64,000 bases of DNA from Bacteroidota bacterium (GTDB taxonomy: Bacteria; Bacteroidota; Bacteroidia; UKL13-3), in assembly GCA_947457395.1 (NCBI GenBank), contig CANGVA010000008.1, positions 1-64,000 on the forward strand, in the 5' to 3' direction. Positions within the stretch are counted from its first letter, which is position 1. Each line of letters starts with the position of its first letter. Positions 52,432 through 61,493 of the stretch are shown here, piece by piece. The translations under genes were made by a program, and so were the position numbers. Under the pieces are notes generated by a model. That model made no database searches, was not told where the DNA came from, and saw only the letters and a list, made by a program, of their open reading frames with translations.

Positions 52432-52448
52432 CCTTTGGGTTTACCTAA

Positions 52449-53693
52449 TTATTCTGTTTCATAAATGATTAAACCGGTGCGCAACTTAGGTTCAATCCAA
52501 GTCGATTTAGGCGGCATAATCAGATTGTTTTCTGCAATAATTTTCACCTCTTCAATGCTGGTATGATAAAGCGTTATTGCCAGATCAAATTCTTTCTTAT
52601 CTATGATTTCCTGCAAGGTAAGTATACCCTTACTGCCATCAATAAATGATAATCTCTTGTCTGTTTTACTATCTTTTATTTGAAAAACTCTATTGAGAAT
52701 AAACTCTTCTACAATACTCACATCTAGATTTTCGAGTATGCCTTCCAGCTCAGCAATATAATCCTCCTTTAATTTGAGCAAATAAGCCGAGTGATTAAAA
52801 TAAATTCCGAACTCTTTTGGTTTCAATGGCTGCACAGGAAGGTGCCCACTAGGTATGATTTCAAAGTATCTGGCAATTTCCTGCATAAATTGTGGTTGAT
52901 GCACCAATTCATCTTTAATGAGGCGGTGATACTCCAGGATATGCAATTTGCTAAAGGGTATCAAGCAAACTGGAAAAAAATTAAAACTTTCTTTCCCGTC
53001 AAATAATGGATTTATCGTTCTCTTATATTCGCAATGCGCTGCAGCACCTGCACTGCGGTGATGCCCGTCAGCAATATATAATGACGGGATATTTTCAAAC
53101 TCACTTTTAATCAGTTCTATATCCTGTTCACTGCTTACCACCCAAAGGTTATGCTTAAGTTGATCGGCACTAATAAAGTTATATTCAGGAATATGATGTT
53201 CGATATAATGATCAATCAGACTTTCTATTTTAGCGGAGTCAGGATAGGTTAATAATACGGGATTCCCTAATTGCTTGAACCATCTGATATGATCGGCAAG
53301 TTCATTTTGCTTCTCTGTTAGCGTATTTTCATGTTTGAGGATTCTGTTGTTATTATAATCATCAACACTTGCAGCAGCAATAATACCTGTATAGGCATTG
53401 CTACCTTTTATTACACGATAGATATAATAAGATTCCTTCTCATCTCTAATAAACCATCCCTGCTCTTTAAATTTATTAAGGTATTCAAGACCAAGTGGAA
53501 AATGTTTTTCAGGATTTTTCTTTTCTCCCTTAAAATGTAGATAAGGTTTAACAATATGGAGGTAGCTGTATGGATTTGTCTCCAGTTCTGTATATGCTTT
53601 ATCTCTGCCGGAAGAGTCGTAGCTAGGGGCAGAGATGAAAGCCACTTTTTCTCGGGAAGGCCGTAAGGCCTTGAAAGGTTTTACAATAGCCAT
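52449..53693 (-). CDS. DUF1015 family protein
   Basis: Protein of 414 residues, conserved with serine biosynthesis genes in Bacteroidota and other phyla, function unknown. Family blocks: VKPFKALRPSREKVAFISAPSYD at the start, NPYSYLHIVKP, YYIYRVIKGSNAYTGIIAAASVDDY, ADGHHRSAGAA (two His, a candidate metal or phosphate site) and FNFFPVCLIPF. The C-terminal MPPKSTWIEPKLRTGL is a strong block. It lies 29 bases after the serA-like gene ends; linkage suggests a role in serine or one-carbon metabolism, which is inference. Confidence 0.9.
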   Translation of the reverse strand: MAIVKPFKALRPSREKVAFISAPSYDSSGRDKAYTELETNPYSYLHIVKPYLHFKGEKKNPEKHFPLGLEYLNKFKEQGWFIRDEKESYYIYRVIKGSNAYTGIIAAASVDDYNNNRILKHENTLTEKQNELADHIRWFKQLGNPVLLTYPDSAKIESLIDHYIEHHIPEYNFISADQLKHNLWVVSSEQDIELIKSEFENIPSLYIADGHHRSAGAAAHCEYKRTINPLFDGKESFNFFPVCLIPFSKLHILEYHRLIKDELVHQPQFMQEIARYFEIIPSGHLPVQPLKPKEFGIYFNHSAYLLKLKEDYIAELEGILENLDVSIVEEFILNRVFQIKDSKTDKRLSFIDGSKGILTLQEIIDKKEFDLAITLYHTSIEEVKIIAENNLIMPPKSTWIEPKLRTGLIIYETE

Positions 53694-53722
53694 GTGTTTA
53701 TCAGATAAACTGTTGCCGAGAA

Positions 53723-54688
53723 TTATTTTTTGAAGTGTTCTATTACCTTTTCAGCCAACTCAATGCCAATTCGGTTTTGTGCTTCTACTGTGCTGCCGCC
53801 AATATGTGGGCTTAAACTTACATGCGGATGAATTAATATATCCATATTTACAGGCGGTTCCTTTTCAAATACATCTAAACCGGCAAATGCAACATGACCC
53901 TTGTTTAAATTATCCAGTAAATCTTTTTCACTAATTACCCCACCTCTTGAACAGTTAATCAAACCCACACCTTTTTTCATTTTATTCATTTTGGCGGCAT
54001 CAATAATTGCTTTATCGCCTTCATTAAACGGAACATGAAAGGTAATAAAATCAGCATGTGTTATTACGGATTCTTCACTAACGGTATGAATGGTTAATTT
54101 TATTCTTGAGTTTTGACCAAGTGCGGGTAACTCCAGGCTTAAATCAACAGCATTTACATAAGGGTCAAAAACCAGCACTTTCATTCCTAATCCCACAGCA
54201 ATTTTAGCTACTTCCTGTCCAATGCGGCCAAAACCATAAACACCCATAGTTTTACCTTTGAGTTCAATTCCGTTTGATGCTATTTTTTTAAGATTAGCAA
54301 ACTCAGTATTTCCTTTATCAGGCATTACACGATTGGTTACCTGTAGAAATCGGGTGCCCGTAAAAATATGGGCAAACACAAGCTCTGCTACTGAAATAGA
54401 TGAGGATGCAGGTGTATTGATAACGGCAATCCCTTTATTCTTAGCATAGGCTACGTCAATATTATCCATTCCTACACCACCACGGCCAATAAGCTTAAGT
54501 CCGGGACAAGTATCAATTAAATCCTTTCTTACTTTGGTTGCACTGCGCACAATAATGGCATCATAAGCCTGTAGTTTTTCTTTTAGTTCTTCCTGAGCAA
54601 TTTTATTGGTATCTACAATAAATCCTGCTGCTTCCAGCATCTTTTTCCCTGTGGCATCAATGCCATCATTTGCTAATATTTTAGTCAT
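53723..54688 (-). CDS. serA: D-3-phosphoglycerate dehydrogenase-type enzyme
   Basis: Oxidises 3-phosphoglycerate to phosphohydroxypyruvate, first step of serine synthesis. The 321 residues give the short form without the ACT domain, so no serine feedback is expected through that domain. Visible are KVRKDLIDTCPGLKLIGRGGVGMDNIDV, the nucleotide loop GVYGFGRIGQEVAKIA near residue 146, CSRGGVISEKDLLD, and the catalytic His in SPHIGGSTVEAQ. It lies with serC upstream and DUF1015 downstream, which supports SerA rather than another hydroxy-acid dehydrogenase. Confidence 0.88.
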   Translation of the reverse strand: MTKILANDGIDATGKKMLEAAGFIVDTNKIAQEELKEKLQAYDAIIVRSATKVRKDLIDTCPGLKLIGRGGVGMDNIDVAYAKNKGIAVINTPASSSISVAELVFAHIFTGTRFLQVTNRVMPDKGNTEFANLKKIASNGIELKGKTMGVYGFGRIGQEVAKIAVGLGMKVLVFDPYVNAVDLSLELPALGQNSRIKLTIHTVSEESVITHADFITFHVPFNEGDKAIIDAAKMNKMKKGVGLINCSRGGVISEKDLLDNLNKGHVAFAGLDVFEKEPPVNMDILIHPHVSLSPHIGGSTVEAQNRIGIELAEKVIEHFKK

Positions 54689-55107
54689 AGTTGATTATGC
54701 ACTTATGGTTTAATGTAATTTTTCTTTAGGTAACTTATGTAGCCAATCAATAAATTAGTTTAATAAAACCTTAAATTCAAAATAATCAAATTTACCATAT
54801 AAATATATTTTTTCGTTCAAAGCTACTACTAAATGGCCAATTAATTCATTTATGGAGGCTATAGCTATAATGCAAAATTTCATATTTTATTTCGGTAAAT
54901 CTACTCTATTCTGTTTACAGTAATTCACCCACTGGCTCTTGTAATCTTACTTGTTAATCATTATTATTCACCAGCGAGAATTATTTTTGTTAGTTTGCTA
55001 ATTTCACTTTATAGCTTCCTTGCTATTTTGTAAGCAATTAATTGTTCGAACCATTCAAAAACTCTTTTCATTTTCCACTATTATTTTATCCTTATAGAAT
55101 AAAGTTA
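54689..55107. other. 419-base non-coding, AT-rich stretch between serC and serA
   Basis: No gene was found. It is long for this dense neighbourhood, very AT-rich, and has no strong terminator or TAnnTTTG box I could confirm. The longest frame seen is 23 codons (54852-54923 plus), unsupported. It may hold regulatory sites for serA, a decayed gene or a small RNA. Confidence 0.5.
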
Positions 55108-56193
55108 TTAGGCCAGAGAAACCTTAAGGGCCTCAAATTCCTGCATGGCATTAACTAATTCTTGCACGCTTGCTAGTTCCAGTGCATTATATAAACTGGC
55201 TCTTAATCCGCCAACTGAACGATGTCCTTTTAATCCGCTAAGGTTTTTGCTCTCACAGAATTTTAAGAATTCAGCTTCATGGCCTTTATTCGTCAGAATA
55301 AAATTAACATTCATGCGACTTCTGTCCTCTTTCGCAACTGTTCCGGTAAACAGGCTGTTTCTATCTATTTCGTTATAAAGTAAATCAGCTTTGGCCTTAT
55401 TGCGTTCGCCCATTGCTTCCAGCCCTATGGATTTTATCCAGCGCAGGGTGTGCATACAAACGAAAATGGCAAATACACTTGGGGTATTATACATGCTGCC
55501 ATTTTCTACATGCACTTTATAATCAAGCATAGTTGGTATGGAGCGTTTGGCTCTTTTCTCCAGGAATGATTTCTTTATGATCACCAATGTTGTGCCTGCA
55601 GGGCCCATATTTTTTTGGGCACCTGCATAAATAAGATCAAATGCAGTGGCGTCAAAAGGCCTGCTGAAAATATCTGAACTCATATCACAAACCAGCGGTA
55701 CACCATTTGTTTCAGGGAAACTAAACATTTCAGTTCCATATATGGTATTGTTGCTGGTGCAGTGAAAATACGCTGCATCCGCAGGAATTGTATAATCTTT
55801 TGGGATATAGCTGTAGTTCTTATCCTCACTGCTTGCCAGCACATTTACATTGCCAAACATTTTTGCTTCCTTGATTGCACGACTTGCCCAAACACCAGTA
55901 TTGGTATAGGCTGCGGTTTGTTCCTCGCCCAGCCAGTTCATAGGAATCATATCAAATTGCAGGCTAGCTCCACCCTGTAAGAAAATAACGGAATAATCAT
56001 CGCCTAGTTTTAGGATATCCTTAACCAGTTGTGTAGCCTCTGCAACCACTGCTTCGTATTCCTTGCTGCGGTGCGAAACCTCAATCAGTGATAAACCTGT
56101 TCCTGCAAAATTCTGAAGTGCTTCAACGGAAGCATCGATAGCAGATTTAGGCAAAATGGCCGGACCTGCTGAGAAGTTATGAACTTTATTCAT
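55108..56193 (-). CDS. serC: Phosphoserine aminotransferase
   Basis: PLP enzyme that converts phosphohydroxypyruvate to phosphoserine, also used in pyridoxal phosphate synthesis. The 361-residue protein starts KVHNFSAGPAILPKSAI, has EVSHRSKEYEAVV, FLQGGASLQFDMIPMNW, the Schiff-base Lys in YAGAQKNMGPAGTT, and GLKGHRSVGGLRASLYNAL at the C-terminus for phosphate binding. It is followed on the same strand by serA across an unusual gap. Confidence 0.96.
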   Translation of the reverse strand: MNKVHNFSAGPAILPKSAIDASVEALQNFAGTGLSLIEVSHRSKEYEAVVAEATQLVKDILKLGDDYSVIFLQGGASLQFDMIPMNWLGEEQTAAYTNTGVWASRAIKEAKMFGNVNVLASSEDKNYSYIPKDYTIPADAAYFHCTSNNTIYGTEMFSFPETNGVPLVCDMSSDIFSRPFDATAFDLIYAGAQKNMGPAGTTLVIIKKSFLEKRAKRSIPTMLDYKVHVENGSMYNTPSVFAIFVCMHTLRWIKSIGLEAMGERNKAKADLLYNEIDRNSLFTGTVAKEDRSRMNVNFILTNKGHEAEFLKFCESKNLSGLKGHRSVGGLRASLYNALELASVQELVNAMQEFEALKVSLA

Positions 56194-56300
56194 TTTGTGC
56201 TGTTTATAAAAGCTATGCGAAATAAGGTTTATTCGGTTAATTTCGCCAATTAATAGGCTTTATTTTTTGCAAATTATTCGCCCAGTAATAGAACTTATTT

Positions 56301-56936
56301 ATGAATAAAAGACATAAGCATCTATACAAATTAATCATTATTCCTGCTATTTTACTGCTGGCAAATCCTACTATGGCACAGCGAAAGCTTAAACAACTTG
56401 ATGAGCAGAAAAAAGAGGATTCTAACAAAAAGTATGACAAGCCTGAAAGCTTTTGGGATAAAGTAAGTTTTGGTGGCAATATTGGTGGAGGATTCGGTCA
56501 AGGTGTTTCCAGTTTTTTACTTCAGCCTCAGGCATTATATCGCGTCAATGATAATCTCGGTGTGGGTATGGGATTTACTTATTTTTATTGGAGTAGAGAA
56601 ATACAATATGCAAGTGGAACAAAAAAAACCTATTCAGACAATTCTTATGGACCTAACCTTTTTGTGCGCCAGCGTTTATTCAGCGAAATATTTGGTTATG
56701 CAGAATATAATGCCATGAACTTTACCTCATTTAATGAGTTTGGTCAGTCCAGAAGATTATGGAATCAGGCTTTGTTTCTAGGTCCCAGCTATGTTCAGGA
56801 AACTGGCCGCGGTGGTGCTTATATTCTAATTTTATATGATGTGTTGTGGCGCCAGGATGACCTATCGCAGCCGGGGAGCTTTACCACAAATTTCAGGGTT
56901 TCTCCATGGGATTTTCGTATTGGATTTTTCTTTTAA
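56301..56936 (+). CDS. Predicted outer-membrane beta-barrel protein
   Basis: Protein of 211 residues, not recognised as any named family. It has a signal peptide (MNKRHKHLYKLIIIPAILLLANPTMAQ), a charged lead (RKLKQLDEQKKEDSNKK), then about eight to ten amphipathic strands (KVSFGGNIGGGFGQGVSSF, YRVNDNLGVGMGFTYFYWSREIQ) and a terminal FFF. It is likely an outer-membrane barrel of small size. It converges with the rhomboid gene, overlapping it by four bases. Confidence 0.75.
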   Translation: MNKRHKHLYKLIIIPAILLLANPTMAQRKLKQLDEQKKEDSNKKYDKPESFWDKVSFGGNIGGGFGQGVSSFLLQPQALYRVNDNLGVGMGFTYFYWSREIQYASGTKKTYSDNSYGPNLFVRQRLFSEIFGYAEYNAMNFTSFNEFGQSRRLWNQALFLGPSYVQETGRGGAYILILYDVLWRQDDLSQPGSFTTNFRVSPWDFRIGFFF

Positions 56937-57544
56937 ACAAACCAAAACAGCTGTTTAATAAAAAATATAAATAAGGCCGGTTTAAATACGATGGTATAAA
57001 GTATGCCATATATGGCACCAAAGAAATGAGCCTCATGGTTTACATGATCAGTTGCTTTCTGATTCATATACCATGAATAAAACATGTAGGCAATGCCCCA
57101 TACGATGGCAGGAAGACCCAGTAATCCGTATAGATATATTTTTTGGTAAGGTTTGAATAAAATGAATATAAATACAATAGCTGATACAGCTCCTGAAGCA
57201 CCCAGCGATCTGTAATTGCTGCTATGCATATATTTCTGATAGGTTGAAACGTTTGCTGCTCCTATGGCAGATAGGTATAATAACAGGTACATCCAGATAC
57301 TTTTAGGATACCCAAATGCCATTGCATAGTATTGCTCTACTGCCGTGCCAAAGGAGTACAATACAAACATATTTACTGCCAGATGAATAAAATCAGCATG
57401 CAACAATCCGCATGTAAAAAAGCGATACCATTGTTTATACTTGTGCACGGTGTAAGGCTCAAAAATGAGTTGATTGGTTAGTGTTTGGTTGTAAAACCCT
57501 AAAATACTAACTATGCAGGTAATGATTACAATATAAATAGTCAT
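56933..57544 (-). CDS. Rhomboid-family intramembrane serine protease
   Basis: Polytopic membrane protein of 203 residues with six predicted helices. The catalytic dyad is visible: Ser in GASGAVSA (SLGASGAVSAIVFIF) and His in NHEAHFFGAIYG. The conserved helix start YRFFTCGLLHADFIHLAVNMF contains the HxxxN motif of the second helix. The substrate is unknown. I chose the ATG at 57544 (MTIYIVIITCIVSILGF); a TTG at 57553 adds three residues only. Confidence 0.9.
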   Translation of the reverse strand: MTIYIVIITCIVSILGFYNQTLTNQLIFEPYTVHKYKQWYRFFTCGLLHADFIHLAVNMFVLYSFGTAVEQYYAMAFGYPKSIWMYLLLYLSAIGAANVSTYQKYMHSSNYRSLGASGAVSAIVFIFILFKPYQKIYLYGLLGLPAIVWGIAYMFYSWYMNQKATDHVNHEAHFFGAIYGILYTIVFKPALFIFFIKQLFWFV

Positions 57545-57550
57545 GCACGG

Positions 57551-57558
57551 CAAATATA
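57551..57558 (-). promoter_or_regulatory. Possible -7 promoter box of the rhomboid gene
   Basis: TATATTTG on the minus strand matches TAnnTTTG and ends six bases before the ATG at 57544, so the transcript would be almost leaderless. No -33 TTG is seen. Confidence 0.35.
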
Positions 57559-57564
57559 GCCTTT

Positions 57565-58074
57565 ATGAAAAGAGTTGGTATTTTATCTGATACGCATGGT
57601 TACCTGCATCCTTATCTGTTCACTTTCTTTAAAGATTGTGATGAGTTGTGGCATGCTGGCGACTGGGGTAATTTGGAAACCATTAAACAATTGGAAGCTT
57701 TTAAGCCGGTTAGGGGCGTTTGGGGAAATATTGATGACAGAGCAGTAAGGATGCATTATCCAGAGATAAATAGCTTTGAAATTGAAGGGTTCTCGGTATG
57801 CATGCTTCATATTGGTGGCTATCCGGGCAGCTATAGCCCCAAGTTTAAACAACAGTTGCAACACAAAATACCTGATATCATGGTATGCGGTCATTCCCAT
57901 ATTTTAAAAGTAATGAAAGATCCCAAAAATAGTTTGATGCATTTTAATCCCGGAGCGGCAGGAAAAAAGGGTTTTCATCAGGTATGCACTGCACTGCGAT
58001 TAACCCTTGATAGAAAAAAGATGTTTGAAATGGAGGTGTGGGAGCATAAAAGAATTGCAGATGCAACCATTTAG
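57565..58074 (+). CDS. YfcE-type metallophosphoesterase
   Basis: Small two-metal phosphodiesterase of 169 residues. The metal motifs are complete: SDTHGYLHP (Asp/His), HAGDWGN, GVWGNIDDR (Asn/Asp) and CGHSH, with a final strand HFNPGAAG. Substrates of the family include cyclic nucleotides and 2'-phosphodiesters; that of this protein is unknown. It is divergent from the rhomboid gene with 20 bases between. Confidence 0.92.
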   Translation: MKRVGILSDTHGYLHPYLFTFFKDCDELWHAGDWGNLETIKQLEAFKPVRGVWGNIDDRAVRMHYPEINSFEIEGFSVCMLHIGGYPGSYSPKFKQQLQHKIPDIMVCGHSHILKVMKDPKNSLMHFNPGAAGKKGFHQVCTALRLTLDRKKMFEMEVWEHKRIADATI

Positions 58075-58389
58075 GTATTAAATTAGACTCTCTTTTAAAA
58101 AAATGCAGTTAGGGTTAGATTTTGTGCTCTTAAAGCACCATTCAAGGAAAATCGGTCATCATTTCTGCATCGTTAAAACCTAGTTATTTATACAATTAGT
58201 AGGCTGGTATGGCTTAAAAGATTAAGCTTGGGTGTTCTTTTAATAGCGTTTTATATTTACAATCAGGTTTTTACAGGTTGTTTACATAGAAAATGCATTG
58301 GTTAATTGACTACAAACAGAATTTTATTATTTTGCCAGTCAAAATAACCGTAACAAAGGTTACTAACAACAGAATAATAAATCGTTTAT
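58075..58389. other. 315-base stretch upstream of the M43 protease gene
   Basis: No gene was found. It is AT-rich, with a weak five-base stem (GTGCT/AGCAC near 58125) that is not a convincing terminator. A promoter-like pair lies near its end. Confidence 0.5.
58306..58334 (+). promoter_or_regulatory. Possible promoter of the M43 protease gene
   Basis: TTG at 58306-58308, an 18-base spacer and TTATTTTG at 58327-58334. The -7 box has one mismatch to TAnnTTTG. The leader would be about 55 bases. Confidence 0.4.
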
Positions 58390-60654
58390 ATGAAAAAGAT
58401 AATACTTAGCATGATTGTAGCGGCAGTTTCTTTTGGAGCTTCTGCCCAAGTTAAAATGTGCGGAACTGATGAGTATCTGAGAGATCAGATGCAGTTAAAT
58501 CCTCAGCTTGCAATTGACAAGGCTCAGTTCGAGGCTGGTCTAAAGGATTTTATGAAGACCTTCAATGCTAAGGAATACAGAAAAGCTACAAGAGCCTACG
58601 GTAAAAATGCCCAGCCGAAGTACATTATTCCAGTAGTTGTGCATGTATTCCACAATAATGGCTCTGAAAATATATCCGATGCCCAAATTCAGAGTGAGAT
58701 CAATTTCCTAAATAGAGCTTTCAGAAAGGCAAATAGTGATACAGGAAGAATAAGACCATTCTTTAAAGACATTGCAGAAGATGCTCAGATTGAGTTTAGA
58801 TTAGCAAGAAAGGATCCCAATGGTAATTGCACAAACGGTATTGTAAGGGTATTTACACCATTAACTGAAAGGGGTAATGATAACTTGAAAAGACTTAGTT
58901 CATGGGATACCAAACGTTACTTTAATATGTGGGTTGTACGAACCATCAGTCGTGGTCCAGGTGTGGCCTTGGCCGGATATGCCCAGTTTCCTTTCTTTGC
59001 AGGTGGTACTTCATCCTCCATCACGGATGGTATTATGGTAATTCATAATGAATTTGGTAACATCGGAACTTCTTTGCCAGGTCAAACACCAAACGTAACA
59101 ACGGGAACACATGAAGCAGGTCATTGGTTTGGATTATATCACCCATTTCAGGGAGATAGTTGTGATAACGAAGGTGACGGTATACAAGAAACGCCTACTA
59201 CTTATAAATGGCAGGAGGGTCTAAGGCCATGCTGCCCGGCTATCAATTGCAAACAAAGCCCATGTACAACTGTAAGTAATCAGGAAGTTGTTAGAACTCC
59301 TAATACTTGTGGATCAGATAATCCTGATTTGCCTGATCAAATTGAAAATTTTATGGATTATTATACCGGGGACAGTGCCAGTAATATGTTTACCACAGAG
59401 CAGGTAGCTCGGATGCATTTTTGCCTTAATACCTACCGAAGAGAGCTTTGGCAGCCTGAAAATCTTGTTAGGACAGGGGTTGATGTTACAAGTGCACCTT
59501 CTTGCCCTCCGGTTCCTGCATTTAGCAGCACTACCGGAAACTTTGCTGTTTGCACAGGTGTTGACTTTACATTCAGAGATAACTCTTATAACGGAACCAT
59601 AACCGCGCGTGAGTGGAACTTTGGCGAAGGAGCAACTCCTGCAACGGATGTTACAACCACCCCAACTGTTAGGTGGAGCACACCAGGGTGGAAGAATATT
59701 ACGCTCAAAGTAACCAACGCTGCAGGAACAACAACCAAGGTGTTTGAGAAAGCAATATTTGTTGAGGATCCAAATAACATTCCTAAAGATGGCAATGTTT
59801 CCTATGCCGATTGGGATTATATCAATGATTTTATAAATAAAGGTTGGTACTTTGAAAATGAAACGCCAAATGCCCGATGGCTCAGAACAACCAATGCTGT
59901 TTACTCAGGTGGATATAGCATGGTTTTAGAGAGGTCTTCTCTTAGTTTTGGTTCAGCCTATTCTCTTATTTCTCCAACATACAATTTAAGTGGAGGTAGC
60001 CAGGCTTATCTTCAGTTCTTCTATTCATTTGCATCTAGTTATATTTCGCCTGCAAATACCAACGACTCAAGAGATGGTTTAGCCATATTTGTTTCAACAG
60101 ATTGCGGCAAAACATGGCTCAGAAGGCTCAATATTGAAGGCTCAGCTACAGCAACCACTCCAAATACTTTAAATACCAATCTTGCTCCGCTTCAATCTGT
60201 AGGTTACTACATACCAACTAACCTTACGCAGTGGAAGAAACTAGAAATTAAAGGACCTGAGGTTGGAACCGGTGCGCAGTTAAACAATGTTAGATTTAAG
60301 ATAACATTTACTTATCAGGGTGGTCATAATTTATATCTTGATAATTTACAGGTTGGTCTTAACAGTAGCGTGAATGAAACACTAAGACCTTCAGATATAA
60401 AATTTGAAGTCTATCCGAATCCCTTTAATCAAACAGCTAATGTGTCATTTGAAACACAAAGCAAAGGTGCTGTTAAAATTGATTTAATGGATATTGCAGG
60501 CAAGCACATCGCCACACTGAGTAATGAAGTGAAAGAATCAGGAATGCATAAATTAACTATTGATAGAAATACATTGAATCTGAAAAATGGAATGTATTTC
60601 ATCCAAGTTAAAGTGGGCGATTCTGGTTTTACACATAAAATTGTATTGCAGTAA
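58390..60654 (+). CDS. Secreted M43 zinc metalloprotease with PKD and type IX sorting domain
   Basis: Exported protease of 754 residues. A signal peptide (MKKIILSMIVAAVSFGASAQ) precedes a propeptide-like part and an M43 (pappalysin-type) catalytic domain. The zinc site is H241-E242-x2-H245-x2-G-x2-H251 (HEAGHWFGLYH), followed by a Met-turn (FMDYY). A PKD-type domain lies near 390-460 (FRDNSYNGTITAREWNFGEG). A second beta domain leads to the C-terminal type IX sorting domain from about 675 (FEVYPNPFNQTANVSFE ... GMYFIQVKVGDS). It is most likely released or anchored at the cell surface to digest protein. A strong terminator follows. Confidence 0.9.
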   Translation: MKKIILSMIVAAVSFGASAQVKMCGTDEYLRDQMQLNPQLAIDKAQFEAGLKDFMKTFNAKEYRKATRAYGKNAQPKYIIPVVVHVFHNNGSENISDAQIQSEINFLNRAFRKANSDTGRIRPFFKDIAEDAQIEFRLARKDPNGNCTNGIVRVFTPLTERGNDNLKRLSSWDTKRYFNMWVVRTISRGPGVALAGYAQFPFFAGGTSSSITDGIMVIHNEFGNIGTSLPGQTPNVTTGTHEAGHWFGLYHPFQGDSCDNEGDGIQETPTTYKWQEGLRPCCPAINCKQSPCTTVSNQEVVRTPNTCGSDNPDLPDQIENFMDYYTGDSASNMFTTEQVARMHFCLNTYRRELWQPENLVRTGVDVTSAPSCPPVPAFSSTTGNFAVCTGVDFTFRDNSYNGTITAREWNFGEGATPATDVTTTPTVRWSTPGWKNITLKVTNAAGTTTKVFEKAIFVEDPNNIPKDGNVSYADWDYINDFINKGWYFENETPNARWLRTTNAVYSGGYSMVLERSSLSFGSAYSLISPTYNLSGGSQAYLQFFYSFASSYISPANTNDSRDGLAIFVSTDCGKTWLRRLNIEGSATATTPNTLNTNLAPLQSVGYYIPTNLTQWKKLEIKGPEVGTGAQLNNVRFKITFTYQGGHNLYLDNLQVGLNSSVNETLRPSDIKFEVYPNPFNQTANVSFETQSKGAVKIDLMDIAGKHIATLSNEVKESGMHKLTIDRNTLNLKNGMYFIQVKVGDSGFTHKIVLQ

Positions 60655-60671
60655 GAATAAGACAGTTTGCG

Positions 60672-60712
60672 AAAAAAAAACGGCTGCTATCTTTGATAGC
60701 AGCCGTTTTTTT
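60672..60712. terminator. Bidirectional terminator after the M43 protease gene
   Basis: Long perfect stem: the GC core CGGCTGCTATC/GATAGCAGCCG (60681-60691 and 60695-60705) plus flanking A and T runs, three-base loop. It lies 18 bases past the protease stop and can also end the minus-strand OsmC transcript, which stops at 60731. Confidence 0.92.
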
Positions 60713-60730
60713 ATGCCCGTATTTTTGCTT

Positions 60731-61150
60731 CTAAAGATATTCAATGCTGAATTTAATCGGGAAGGCTTTGCCTAGCATAGCGCTAACTCCGCAGTATTTT
60801 TCTTTAGACAGATTTACTGCTTTTTCCATTTTCGTTCTTTCCGTCTCAGCAATTTTTATTTTATAAATAACTTCGGCTGATGCATAGACACGTGGGTGCT
60901 CATCTGTTAATTCAGCTTTTGTTTGAATACTGAATTGGTCGAAATTAACCTTCATCTTATTCAGCAAAGAAACAATATCCATACCTGTGCAGCCTGCCAA
61001 TGCCGAAAGGAGTAAAGGCTTTGGGCTAGGGCCCGAGTTATTGCCACCACCGGTTGTTTTAGTATCTAGTCTAATCGTGTGTCCGTCTATGACAGTATCA
61101 AAAGCCATTCCGCCAACAAAAGCAGTACTAATTTGGTGCAGAGTTCCCAT
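60731..61150 (-). CDS. OsmC-family peroxiredoxin-like protein
   Basis: Protein of 139 residues of the OsmC/Ohr family, which detoxifies organic hydroperoxides by paired cysteines. Both appear in context: GCTGMDIVSLL (about residue 48-58) and KYCGVSAM near 118. The start is ATG 61150 (MGTLHQIST), one base after the rhodanese stop; a TTG at 61168 would add six residues. It forms an operon with the rhodanese and thioredoxin genes, suggesting a small thiol-redox unit. Confidence 0.9.
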   Translation of the reverse strand: MGTLHQISTAFVGGMAFDTVIDGHTIRLDTKTTGGGNNSGPSPKPLLLSALAGCTGMDIVSLLNKMKVNFDQFSIQTKAELTDEHPRVYASAEVIYKIKIAETERTKMEKAVNLSKEKYCGVSAMLGKAFPIKFSIEYL

Positions 61151-61151
61151 C

Positions 61152-61478
61152 TTACCGATTAATTTCAATTAAACGCTGCAGACTTAACCATGATCCACCA
61201 TTGTATATTTCAACCCCTTTGGCAGAAAGCACAGCGGCAGCCTGCCTGCTTCTGATTCCACTTGCACAGCACACAATCACAGGTCTGCCGGAATGGATGA
61301 ATTCTCCTGCCTTTGCAACAATTTGATTCAATGGAATATTAATAGAACCAGGTATATGGTCCCCTTTGTATTCGTTCTCCGTTCTTACATCTACAATTTG
61401 CGCATCTCTGGAAATAGCTTGTAAAAGTAATTGCTCTTTTTTTTCGTTTCCGGTAAGTTTTTTTAAAAATGATAACAT
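61152..61478 (-). CDS. Rhodanese-like domain protein
   Basis: Single-domain sulphur-transfer protein, 108 residues. The start fold VDVRTENEYKGDHIPGSINIPLNQI and the active-site loop VIVCCASGIRSRQAA are clear; the second Cys of CC is the persulphide-bearing residue and Arg-rich loop binds thiosulphate or thiol. It probably works with the thioredoxin 15 bases upstream and the OsmC protein downstream. Cytoplasmic, no signal peptide. Confidence 0.92.
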   Translation of the reverse strand: MLSFLKKLTGNEKKEQLLLQAISRDAQIVDVRTENEYKGDHIPGSINIPLNQIVAKAGEFIHSGRPVIVCCASGIRSRQAAAVLSAKGVEIYNGGSWLSLQRLIEINR

Positions 61479-61493
61479 AGTTAGTTTAGTTTT

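Noticed and set aside
54852-54923. Short open frame of 23 codons in the serC-serA gap
   Set aside because: No promoter box, ribosome site or conservation evidence; expected by chance in AT-rich DNA.
58120-58142. Small stem (GTGCT/AGCAC) in the gap after the phosphoesterase gene
   Set aside because: Only five bases with no T run; too weak to call a terminator.
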